Assembly: GCF_018866305.1 (NCBI RefSeq) | Contig: NZ_CP076456.1 | Location: forward strand, 1 to 64,000 | DNA length: 64,000 nucleotides | Origin: Arthrobacter sunyaminii | GTDB taxonomy: Bacteria; Actinomycetota; Actinomycetes; Actinomycetales; Micrococcaceae | Direction: 5' to 3' | In this document: positions 12,200 to 18,595 of the stretch, piece by piece | Numbering within the stretch: position 1 is the first letter of the stretch | How the letters are laid out: each line of letters begins with the position of its first letter | Made by a program: the position numbers and the translations under genes | Notes under the pieces: generated by a model | What the model saw: only the letters and a program-made list of their open reading frames with translations | The model's database searches: none | Told to the model about the DNA's origin: nothing

Positions 12200-12272
12200 G
12201 GGGGCATGGCGCAATTGGTAGCGCACCTGCTTTGCAAGCAGGGGGTTCGGGGTTCGAGTCCCCGTGCCTCCA
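12200..12272 (+). tRNA. tRNA-Ala (TGC)
   Basis: A 73-base cloverleaf: acceptor GGGGGCA/TGCCTCC (one G-T pair), anticodon stem CCTGC/GCAGG with loop TTTGCAA giving anticodon TGC, and T-arm CGGGGTTCGAGTCCCCG. CCA is not encoded. It follows tRNA-Ile and the DLW-39 gene, a conserved order. Confidence 0.98.
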
Positions 12273-12278
12273 CCGAAA

Positions 12279-12310
12279 GAAAGTCCCGGCCGGCTGGCCG
12301 GGACTTTCTG
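12279..12310 (+). terminator. Terminator after tRNA-Ala
   Basis: The perfect inverted repeat AAAGTCCCGGCC / GGCCGGGACTTT with a short loop, seven bases after the tRNA, ends in TTTCTGCTTT. It separates the tRNA from the downstream transporter gene. Confidence 0.85.
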
Positions 12311-12363
12311 CTTTAACACCCGGCTTCATCACGCAGTGCCTGCGGTCATCTATTGTTGCTCTG

Positions 12364-13278
12364 GTGATCGTTTTACTCGCCGTGATCGGCGTCCTGGGTG
12401 TATCAGCCTCCGGCCCCATCATGGCGGCAACGGCTGCGCCGGCTCTGGCCATTGCCTTCTGGCGCAACGCCCTGGGCGCGGTGATCATGGGAGTTCCCAC
12501 GGCACTGCGCAATCCCGGCGGATTTACCCGGCTCTCCCGGACCGAGGCCAAGTGGACCTTCATCGCCTCGCTCGCACTCGCTCTGCACTTCGCCTGCTTC
12601 ATCACCTCCCTCAAACTGACCTCCGTTGCAGCAGCAACAGCGCTGGTCTGCCTTCAAGCGGGCTGGATAGCCCTCTTCAACCTGTGCCGGGGCATCCACG
12701 TTGCACCACGCGTGCTCGCCGGGCTGGGAGCGGCGCTGGCCGGCGTCGTTGTCATTACCGGCTTTGACCTCACGCTTTCCCGTGAAGCAGCCCTGGGGGA
12801 TCTGCTGGCCGTCGCCGGCGGAGCATTGGCGGGCCTGTACACCATCGCCGGAGGCAAGGCCCGGGCCACCATGAGCACCGGAACCTACACCTCCCTCTGC
12901 TACGGCCTGTGCTCGCTGATCCTGCTCCTCCTGTGCGCCGTCTTCGGGCAGCCCGTGGTGTCTTTCACGCCCCAGGCGTGGCTCGGGATCCTGGCCGTGA
13001 CCCTGGTGGCCCAGATCCTGGGGCACAGCGTCTTCAACCACCTGCTGGCCGTCATATCGCCGCTGGTCGTTTCCATGATCATTCTGCTGGAAATCCCCGG
13101 GGCAGCCATTCTTGCCGCTGTGTTCCTCGGAGAACAACTGCCGGCGGGGACGTACGGGGGCCTGGCGCTTATCCTCGCGGGCCTCGCCGTGGTGGTCACG
13201 GGCCAGGGGCGCAAAGCTGCCCGCACGGGCGCTCTGCCGCCGGCACCCCCCGCACTGGGCGGAGATGTCGAGAACTAG
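12364..13278 (+). CDS. EamA/DMT-family transporter
   Basis: A roughly 304-aa integral membrane protein with about ten hydrophobic helices arranged as two EamA repeats (for example SASGPIMAATAAPALAIAFWRNALG and SVAAATALVCLQAGWIALF in the first half, SPLVVSMIILLEIPGAAILAAVFLGE in the second). DMT transporters move metabolites or drugs; the substrate cannot be read from sequence. The frame is open further upstream through the tRNA, but a start there is unlikely. GTG 12364 follows a -10-like TATTGT (12351-12356) by seven bases with no Shine-Dalgarno, suggesting a leaderless mRNA. ATT 12352 and GTG 12382 are alternatives. Confidence 0.88.
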   Translation: MIVLLAVIGVLGVSASGPIMAATAAPALAIAFWRNALGAVIMGVPTALRNPGGFTRLSRTEAKWTFIASLALALHFACFITSLKLTSVAAATALVCLQAGWIALFNLCRGIHVAPRVLAGLGAALAGVVVITGFDLTLSREAALGDLLAVAGGALAGLYTIAGGKARATMSTGTYTSLCYGLCSLILLLLCAVFGQPVVSFTPQAWLGILAVTLVAQILGHSVFNHLLAVISPLVVSMIILLEIPGAAILAAVFLGEQLPAGTYGGLALILAGLAVVVTGQGRKAARTGALPPAPPALGGDVEN

Positions 13279-13312
13279 CAGGGAGGATCTCCCGCTAACG
13301 GGGCCGCACGCA

Positions 13313-13345
13313 AAAGAGGGCCCCCGCTGAGCGGGAGCCCTCTTG
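13313..13345. terminator. Bidirectional terminator between EamA transporter and repeat protein
   Basis: An inverted repeat AAGAGGGCCCCCGCT / AGCGGGAGCCCTCTT (near-perfect arms, minimal loop) lies between the converging genes and can end transcription from both sides. Confidence 0.85.
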
Positions 13346-13376
13346 AAGGTTAAGCGTACTGCGGTACCAGGCCTGC

Positions 13377-14339
13377 TTACTCGGCAGTCTTTTCGGCCGG
13401 CTTGTCAGCGTGTGCACCGGAGGTCTTCACAGCGTCGGATGCCTTGGCTGCTGCTTCCTTGCTGTGCTTGCCTGCTTCAGCGGCCTTCTCGCCGCTGCGG
13501 GCAGCTGCGCGTTCGGCTGCTTCCTTGATGCTGGCCACGGTTTCCTTGGTTTCCTGCACGGATTCCTTGCCGTTGGCAGCAGCCTTGGAAGCGGAGTCCT
13601 CGGACTTGGCAGCAACCGGAGCAGGCGCGGTGGCAGCTGCGGCGGCCTTGGGGGCTGCGGGTTCGGTGGAAGCAGGCTTGGGCTCGGGAACCTTAATGGT
13701 CTCCGGCTTGGCGGGGGCCGGGGTCTTCCAGGGGTCCTCCACCGGACGCGACGCACGCCATGCTGCAACTCCGGCTGCAACTGCCGCTGCAATGATGCCG
13801 AAGATCAGCCAGCCCTTGCCGCCGCCCTTCTGGTTCTTGCGGGCTTCCTTCGCAGCGCGGGCGGCAGCCTTCTGGGCCTTCTTCAAGGCCTTCTTGTTGC
13901 CCGTAACCTTCGCCACGGCCGTCTGCACGGGCACGGACGCGGTACCGAGGGAACGCGTGACCGTTGCCGATGCATCGCCGATGCGGTTGGACAGGGTGGG
14001 GATGTAATCATCCACAACCTTGTCACGGGCTCCGGTGATGACCGGAGTTGCACGGTCGAGGGTGTGCTGGATACGGGGAGTTGCCTCGTCCACTGCGTGG
14101 CTGATCTTCGGACCCACCTTCTGCAGACCATCCTGGATACGCGGCGTGACCGTTGCTACCCCGGCAGCAACGCCGTCGCCGGCGCGCTTGATGCCTTCCT
14201 GGATTTTGGGCGAAGCGGTCTCGATACCCTTTTCGATGCGGGGCATTGCCCAGTCACGAGCGGCCTCAACCTTGGGCGTTGCCCAGTCACGTGCTGTTTC
14301 TACGCCTGCAGTGACATTGGATTCAAAGTCACGGGCCAT
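13377..14339 (-). CDS. Membrane protein with eight tandem 11-residue repeats
   Basis: The 320-aa protein from ATG 14337-14339 has no family I recognise. Residues 21-108 are eight gapless 11-residue units with consensus x-P-[KR]-[IV]-x-x-[GA]-[ILV]-x-x-[AV] (for example TPKVEAARDWA, MPRIEKGIETA, TPRIQDGLQKV, TPRIQHTLDRA). A Lys/Ala/Arg-rich helix (149-176) then precedes one transmembrane segment (177-194), so the repeat half is probably cytoplasmic. The tail is first Pro/Ala/Lys-rich, then a charged Ala-rich helix with further LEA-like 11-mers (KEAAERAAARS, GEKAAEAGKHS, KEAAAKASDAV). A TTG at 14357 with a GGGAGG Shine-Dalgarno is an alternative start that adds six residues. Role unknown; lipid or envelope association is an inference. 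Confidence 0.8.
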   Translation of the reverse strand: MARDFESNVTAGVETARDWATPKVEAARDWAMPRIEKGIETASPKIQEGIKRAGDGVAAGVATVTPRIQDGLQKVGPKISHAVDEATPRIQHTLDRATPVITGARDKVVDDYIPTLSNRIGDASATVTRSLGTASVPVQTAVAKVTGNKKALKKAQKAAARAAKEARKNQKGGGKGWLIFGIIAAAVAAGVAAWRASRPVEDPWKTPAPAKPETIKVPEPKPASTEPAAPKAAAAATAPAPVAAKSEDSASKAAANGKESVQETKETVASIKEAAERAAARSGEKAAEAGKHSKEAAAKASDAVKTSGAHADKPAEKTAE

Positions 14340-14511
14340 GCGGTCCTTCTTCTTCAAAACTACCTCCCGGGATAGTGTCGGTTCATTCCTTACCCTACGT
14401 TGACTTGGCAACTGTGTGCTATTGACGGGCTGGGCGGGGCGGACTTTTCACTGTGCGCTGAACCGGCGAAATTCTGCCCGTCTGCTGCCCTGCCGTGGAA
14501 GAATGTTGCAT

Positions 14512-15054
14512 ATGACTGCTATTCCTACCGCAATTGCGACCATCCACACGTCCATGGGCGACATCAAGGTGAACCTCTTCGGCAACCATGCGCCCAAGAC
14601 CGTCAAGAACTTTGTTGGCCTGGCCACCGGTGAAATCGAGTGGACCGACCCGGCGACGGGTGAGAAGACCAGCCGCCCGCTGTATGACGGCACCATCTTC
14701 CACCGCATCATCAAGGACTTCATGATCCAGGGCGGCGATCCTCTGGGCCGCGGCACCGGCGGACCGGGCTACCAGTTCGATGACGAGATCAACCCGGACC
14801 TGGACTTCTCCACCCCGTACAAGCTGGCCATGGCGAACGCCGGAATCCAGATGGGCCGCGGAACCAACGGTTCACAGTTCTTCATCACTTCGGTCCCGAC
14901 CACCTGGCTCCAGGGCAAGCACACCATCTTCGGCGAGGTAGCCGACGACGAATCACGCGCCCTGGTCGACCAGCTCAACGCAGTCGCCACCGATATGCGC
15001 GACAAGCCGGCCGAAGACGTTGTCATCAACAGCATCACCGTCGAACAGCTCTAA
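14512..15054 (+). CDS. ppiA: Peptidyl-prolyl cis-trans isomerase, cyclophilin type
   Basis: A cytoplasmic cyclophilin of 180 aa that catalyses proline isomerisation. Starting at ATG 14512 gives MTAIPTAIATIHTSMGDIKVNLFG, the normal family N-terminus; the frame extends upstream but without conserved sequence. Motifs include the catalytic-site FHRIIKDFMIQGGDPLGRGTG, MANAGIQMGRGTNGSQFFIT and the conserved Trp in TTWLQGKHTIFGEV. No signal peptide is seen. It lies upstream of the rhomboid gene, separated by a hairpin terminator, in the order typical of Actinobacteria near the origin. Confidence 0.97.
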   Translation: MTAIPTAIATIHTSMGDIKVNLFGNHAPKTVKNFVGLATGEIEWTDPATGEKTSRPLYDGTIFHRIIKDFMIQGGDPLGRGTGGPGYQFDDEINPDLDFSTPYKLAMANAGIQMGRGTNGSQFFITSVPTTWLQGKHTIFGEVADDESRALVDQLNAVATDMRDKPAEDVVINSITVEQL

Positions 15055-15067
15055 CCAGTTCACGGAT

Positions 15068-15094
15068 GCCCCGGTCGGAAACTTCGGCCGGGGC
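15068..15094 (+). terminator. Terminator after ppiA
   Basis: A GC-rich stem (GCCCCGG / CCGGGGC, extended by weaker pairs) lies 14 bases after the ppiA stop and is followed by the short T-rich run ctttcgttc. Confidence 0.75.
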
Positions 15095-15137
15095 CTTTCG
15101 TTCATCTGGCCTCATTTCTCTCTGGGAGTAAACGCAA

Positions 15138-15989
15138 ATGTCGTATGGAGTGCCTGCTGAAACACCTGCCTCACAGGTGCCGGTCTGTCCGCGTCATCCG
15201 GATCGGATCAGCTACATCCGCTGCCAGCGCTGCGGCCGTCCGGCCTGTCCTGAGTGCCAGCACACGGCGCCGGTGGGCATCCAGTGTGCGGACTGCTTTT
15301 CGGAAAGCCGGCGCCAGTCACCTGCCTACCGCACCCCCTACGGCGGAAAGGTCTCCACTGGAAAGCCGGTAGTCACCATCACCCTGATGGTCATCTGCGG
15401 CATCTTCTTCGCCATCCAGTTCTTCTACCCGCCGTTCACCTACGAGCTCTGGTACGCACCGCTGTACACCGGAATCGAGCCCTGGCGGATGCTGTCCTCA
15501 GCGTTCCTGCACTCCCCTTCCGGAATACTGCACATAGCCTTCAATCTCTACGCCCTCTGGTTCCTGGGCCAGGGACTGGAGCCGGCGCTGGGCAGGTTAC
15601 GTTTCGCTCTGCTGTATCTCGTGTCCGCACTGGGCGGATCGGTGGGCGTGCTGCTGCTCAGCCCCATCAACCAGCCGGTTGTTGGTGCATCGGGGGCCAT
15701 CTTTGGCCTCTTTGGCGCCCTGCTGGTGGTGCTGCTGCAGCGCCGGGCCAGCGTGCGAAGCGTGCTGATCCTGCTGGCGGTCAACTTTGCGCTGGGATTC
15801 TTTGTGCCCAATATTGCGTGGCAGGCGCACCTGGGCGGATTGCTGACAGGTATCGCCTGCGCGGCGGTCCTGGTCTACGCGCCCAAGGGGAAGAACCGGA
15901 ACCTCGTGCAGTTTGGCGGCCTGGCCTCAATCGTGGTGTTCCTATGTATTATTTCCGCGGTGCTGGCGGCAGCCAAGGGTCTTATCTGA
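15138..15989 (+). CDS. Rhomboid-family intramembrane serine protease with N-terminal zinc finger
   Basis: The 283-aa protein has an N-terminal B-box-like zinc-binding region (residues 17-53, pattern C-x2-H, CQRCGRPACPEC, C-x2-C) followed by six or seven membrane helices. The rhomboid catalytic dyad is present: Ser185 in GASGAIFG and His231 in AWQAHLGG. The HxxxN-type motif appears as LHIAFNLYALWFLG. Rhomboids cleave transmembrane segments; the substrate is unknown. The zinc-finger head is common in actinobacterial members and may bind a partner. It is preceded by ppiA and followed by the DnaA-box-rich intergenic region. Confidence 0.94.
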   Translation: MSYGVPAETPASQVPVCPRHPDRISYIRCQRCGRPACPECQHTAPVGIQCADCFSESRRQSPAYRTPYGGKVSTGKPVVTITLMVICGIFFAIQFFYPPFTYELWYAPLYTGIEPWRMLSSAFLHSPSGILHIAFNLYALWFLGQGLEPALGRLRFALLYLVSALGGSVGVLLLSPINQPVVGASGAIFGLFGALLVVLLQRRASVRSVLILLAVNFALGFFVPNIAWQAHLGGLLTGIACAAVLVYAPKGKNRNLVQFGGLASIVVFLCIISAVLAAAKGLI

Positions 15990-16419
15990 CGCTTCCAGCG
16001 GCGGTTCGGTGATCCACAGCCGGCCTGGTGTTATCCACAGGGATACCCACAGTGTTAATAACTCGGCGGAGTCCATCGGCTGCGGCCGCTCATTCCCGGG
16101 GCTGCGGTACGGCAAACCTGCGGCGATTAAGCCCCCGCGGCATTGATTTCAGGTGAGCTGCGGCGCCTCCGCACCGGATCAGGCGGGCCGGGTCCGTGGT
16201 GCTCTCCACGGATGACTCAGAGTTATCCACAGGGTCGATGGATGGCTATGAACAGGTTATCCAGAGGCAAAAAGAAGTTACACACATGTAATTCCACAGT
16301 TGTGGATAACTCTCAGCCCCGAGACTGCGCGGATTTCCCCACTTGTACGGGAAAAGTTACACACACCTGTGGATAACTCTGTGCACAGAGTGTGTACAAG
16401 GTTTCTGCACAGGCAGAGA
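15990..16419. promoter_or_regulatory. Second DnaA-box cluster outside oriC
   Basis: This long intergenic region between the rhomboid gene and crgA has no gene but carries four perfect 9-mers: TTATCCACA at 16031-16039 and 16223-16231, and the reverse TGTGGATAA at 16301-16309 and 16368-16376. One-mismatch boxes are TGATCCACA (16010-16018) and TTATCCAGA (16257-16265). It also holds short AT-rich stretches (gttaataactc) and a 16-base palindrome at 16376-16391. The density equals that of the oriC itself 14 kb away. A DnaA-titrating or initiation-modulating site is inferred. Confidence 0.75.
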
Positions 16420-16455
16420 AAGAAAACGCCTCCGCTGCGGAAGGCAGCGGAGGCG
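16420..16455 (-). terminator. Intrinsic terminator of crgA
   Basis: The perfect 12-base inverted repeat CGCCTCCGCTGC / GCAGCGGAGGCG with a five-base loop (16427-16455) is followed on the minus strand by TTTTCTTTCT. It lies 23 bases beyond the crgA stop. Confidence 0.9.
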
Positions 16456-16477
16456 GACAGGGTACTGGTGCAGCTGG

Positions 16478-16729
16478 TCAGCGCCAGCGCGTGGTCATCA
16501 GGAAGCCAACAATGGCAATGCCGAATCCCACCAGGATATTGCCGCCGCCGAGCGCCGGAACCGGATAGGCACCCTGGGAAATGTAGAAGACGATAATCCA
16601 CAGCAGGCCAATAATCATCAGGCCAAACATGACGGGCTTGTACCAGACCGGATTCGGCTTCGGAGCTGACGAGGCCTTGGCGGCGGGCGGTGCAGCTGCG
16701 GGTTTCTTGCGGGACTTGGACTCGGGCAC
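16478..16729 (-). CDS. crgA: Cell division protein CrgA
   Basis: CrgA is a small membrane protein that recruits or stabilises division-septum proteins (FtsZ, FtsQ, PBPs) in Actinobacteria. The 83-aa product starts at GTG 16727-16729, five bases after an AGGAGG Shine-Dalgarno. It has a Lys/Ala/Pro-rich cytoplasmic N-terminus (PESKSRKKPAAAPPAAK) and two transmembrane helices (about 33-53 and 63-80, with the motif NPVWYKPVMFGLMIIGLLWI) ending TTRWR. It lies divergently next to the sortase gene, its usual neighbourhood. Confidence 0.95.
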   Translation of the reverse strand: MPESKSRKKPAAAPPAAKASSAPKPNPVWYKPVMFGLMIIGLLWIIVFYISQGAYPVPALGGGNILVGFGIAIVGFLMTTRWR

Positions 16730-16948
16730 GGATCCTCCTAGCGGAACCGGCTCTTGGACGCCGGTCGGTACGGTCATGGCGGGGCCGTGGGTGCAGTGCT
16801 GCCGCACCGGGCTGCTGCCCGGCTGTATCCTGACTGGGGGCGCCACCGCACCTGGCTGTTTCCCTTGTAATCATCGTAGCGAATGGCGCGGCGTATGCGC
16901 GCCGTCTGCGCCGGCCCGCATCTACTTCTGGAAAGGGGAACCGTGGCC

Positions 16949-17749
16949 ATGTCTCGCAGGGAAGCTCACGCTCCCGTGGGGTCGCACGGCGCCCGCAACC
17001 GCCGGCAGGGGCGCAGCCCCGGCCAATGGATTATCCAAATTCTTGGCGAGCTGCTTATTACCCTGGGGCTGCTCCTGGTCCTGTACGTGGTGTGGGAGCT
17101 CTGGTGGACCAACATCGACGCCAACCGCAAGCAGGACCAGGCTGTGGGCAACCTGTTCGCGGAGTTCGACGGCCCGGTGGAGCCGGTGCCGGAGCCGGCA
17201 GCGGACAATCCTGATTACGGAGACCCTGCGGTCCTTCCTGCCATCGAAGAGGAGGGCCGCACCTTTGCCGTGGTTTACATTCCGCGGTTCGGAGAGACTT
17301 ACTCACGCCCGGTGACAAGCGGAGTGGGAACCGCGGTGCTGGATTCGCTGGGGCTGGGTCATTACCCCTCAACTGCGATGCCCGGTGAAGTGGGCAACTT
17401 TGCAGTGGCAGGACACCGCCAAACCCACGGGCAGGTACTTGACGCCATCCACACCCTGGTCCCGGGCGATAAAATTTATGTTCAGACCAAGGACGGCTAT
17501 TACAGCTACGTCTACCGCAACAACCAAATTGTCCTGCCGGACCGGGTGGACGTGATCGCGCCGGTGCCGACGCAGCCGGCTGCGGTGCCCACCGAACGGT
17601 TCCTCACCATGACCAGCTGCAATCCCCGGTTCGGCGCCGAGGAACGCATCATTGCGTACGCGGTCATGGACTCGTGGCAGCCGCTCTCTGCCGGTCCCCC
17701 GGCAGAGATAGCACCCCAGGTTGCCCATAATGCCCAAGGAGCAGGCTAA
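16949..17749 (+). CDS. Class E sortase
   Basis: A membrane-anchored transpeptidase that attaches LPxTG/LAxTG-type surface proteins to the cell wall. The 266-aa protein has a basic N-terminus, one transmembrane helix (about 27-50) and a sortase domain. The catalytic His156 lies in VAGHRQTHG, Cys224 in the TLxTC-like TMTSC, and the Arg in NPRFGAEERIIAYA. ATG 16949 is preferred because of its spacing to the GGGGA-type ribosome site; GTG 16943 is an alternative. The stop codon directly abuts the next gene (TAAATG). No LPxTG substrate gene was noticed in this window. Confidence 0.93.
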   Translation: MSRREAHAPVGSHGARNRRQGRSPGQWIIQILGELLITLGLLLVLYVVWELWWTNIDANRKQDQAVGNLFAEFDGPVEPVPEPAADNPDYGDPAVLPAIEEEGRTFAVVYIPRFGETYSRPVTSGVGTAVLDSLGLGHYPSTAMPGEVGNFAVAGHRQTHGQVLDAIHTLVPGDKIYVQTKDGYYSYVYRNNQIVLPDRVDVIAPVPTQPAAVPTERFLTMTSCNPRFGAEERIIAYAVMDSWQPLSAGPPAEIAPQVAHNAQGAG

Positions 17750-17920
17750 ATGTACGGTTGGATCTTTCGGAGCCTCCCGGGTCCCCTCTGGACCCGTATC
17801 CTCATCGCCCTCGTGCTGATCGCCGGTGCGGTGCTCCTGCTGATGACGTGGGTTTTCCCGTGGTTCTCCGAATTCAGCTTCCTCAGTCCCCTCACTGATT
17901 CCACGATTGAAGGTTCCTAG
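17750..17920 (+). CDS. Small single-pass membrane protein
   Basis: A 56-residue ORF starts at the ATG that immediately follows the sortase stop codon and ends four bases before pabA. It begins MYGWIFRSLPGPLWTRILIA and continues with a strongly hydrophobic segment (about residues 16-35), then an aromatic stretch WVFPWFSEF and a short polar tail. The tight spacing argues that it is real and co-translated with sortase and pabA. Small proteins of this kind are common at this position in Micrococcaceae. No function is known. Confidence 0.82.
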   Translation: MYGWIFRSLPGPLWTRILIALVLIAGAVLLLMTWVFPWFSEFSFLSPLTDSTIEGS

Positions 17921-17924
17921 CCCC

Positions 17925-18587
17925 ATGAGCACCATCCGCATTCTGGTCGTCGACAACTACGACAGCTTTGTCTACACGCTGGTGGGATATCTGCAGCAGC
18001 TTGGAGCCGAAACCACAGTGGTGCGCAACGACGACGTGAGTCTGCCGGAAGCGATCGAACTGGCCTCCGCCCGCGACGGTGTTCTGGTATCACCGGGCCC
18101 CGGAGCACCTGCCGAAGCAGGGGTGTGCGTCGATTTGATCCGCTGGTGCGGAGAAAACAGCAAACCCATGCTGGGCATCTGTTTGGGACACCAGGCTCTG
18201 GCCGAGGCATACGGGGGCACCGTTACCCATGCCCCGGAACTGATGCACGGCAAGACGTCTTCGGTCCGGCACGAGGGCACAGATGTGTTCCGCGGTCTGC
18301 CCAGTCCTGTGACAGCAACGCGCTACCACTCACTGGCCGCTGTCGCCGACACCATTCCCGGGGACCTCGAGGTCACGGCACGGACGGACAGCGGCATCAT
18401 TATGGGCCTGAAACATATCTCGGCTCCCCTGTCAGGCGTTCAATTCCACCCCGAATCCGTCCTGACCGAGGGCGGATACCAGATGCTGGGCAACTGGCTG
18501 GAAAGCCTGGGTTTGGCCGGAGCTGCAGAGCATGCCGCTACCCTCAGCCCTTTGATGTCCACGACACGGGAAAACTCCCCGCACTGA
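17925..18587 (+). CDS. pabA: Aminodeoxychorismate/anthranilate synthase component II (glutamine amidotransferase)
   Basis: The 220-aa class I glutamine amidotransferase supplies ammonia for p-aminobenzoate (folate) or anthranilate (tryptophan) synthesis. The start ATG 17925 gives MSTIRILVVDNYDSFVYTL. The catalytic triad is visible: Cys86 in GICLGHQ, and His175 and Glu177 in FHPES; the oxyanion motif SPGPGAP is intact. No partner synthase gene is adjacent, so PabA versus TrpG cannot be decided from context; the origin-proximal location (the trpG/Rv0013 position) favours a shared enzyme. It converges on pknB with an eight-base gap. Confidence 0.94.
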   Translation: MSTIRILVVDNYDSFVYTLVGYLQQLGAETTVVRNDDVSLPEAIELASARDGVLVSPGPGAPAEAGVCVDLIRWCGENSKPMLGICLGHQALAEAYGGTVTHAPELMHGKTSSVRHEGTDVFRGLPSPVTATRYHSLAAVADTIPGDLEVTARTDSGIIMGLKHISAPLSGVQFHPESVLTEGGYQMLGNWLESLGLAGAAEHAATLSPLMSTTRENSPH

Positions 18588-18595
18588 GCCTCCGG

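Noticed and set aside
11892..12272. tRNA-Ile/tRNA-Ala pair as evidence of an rRNA operon
   Set aside because: No 16S or 23S sequence is nearby; this tRNA pair after gyrA is a normal actinobacterial arrangement.
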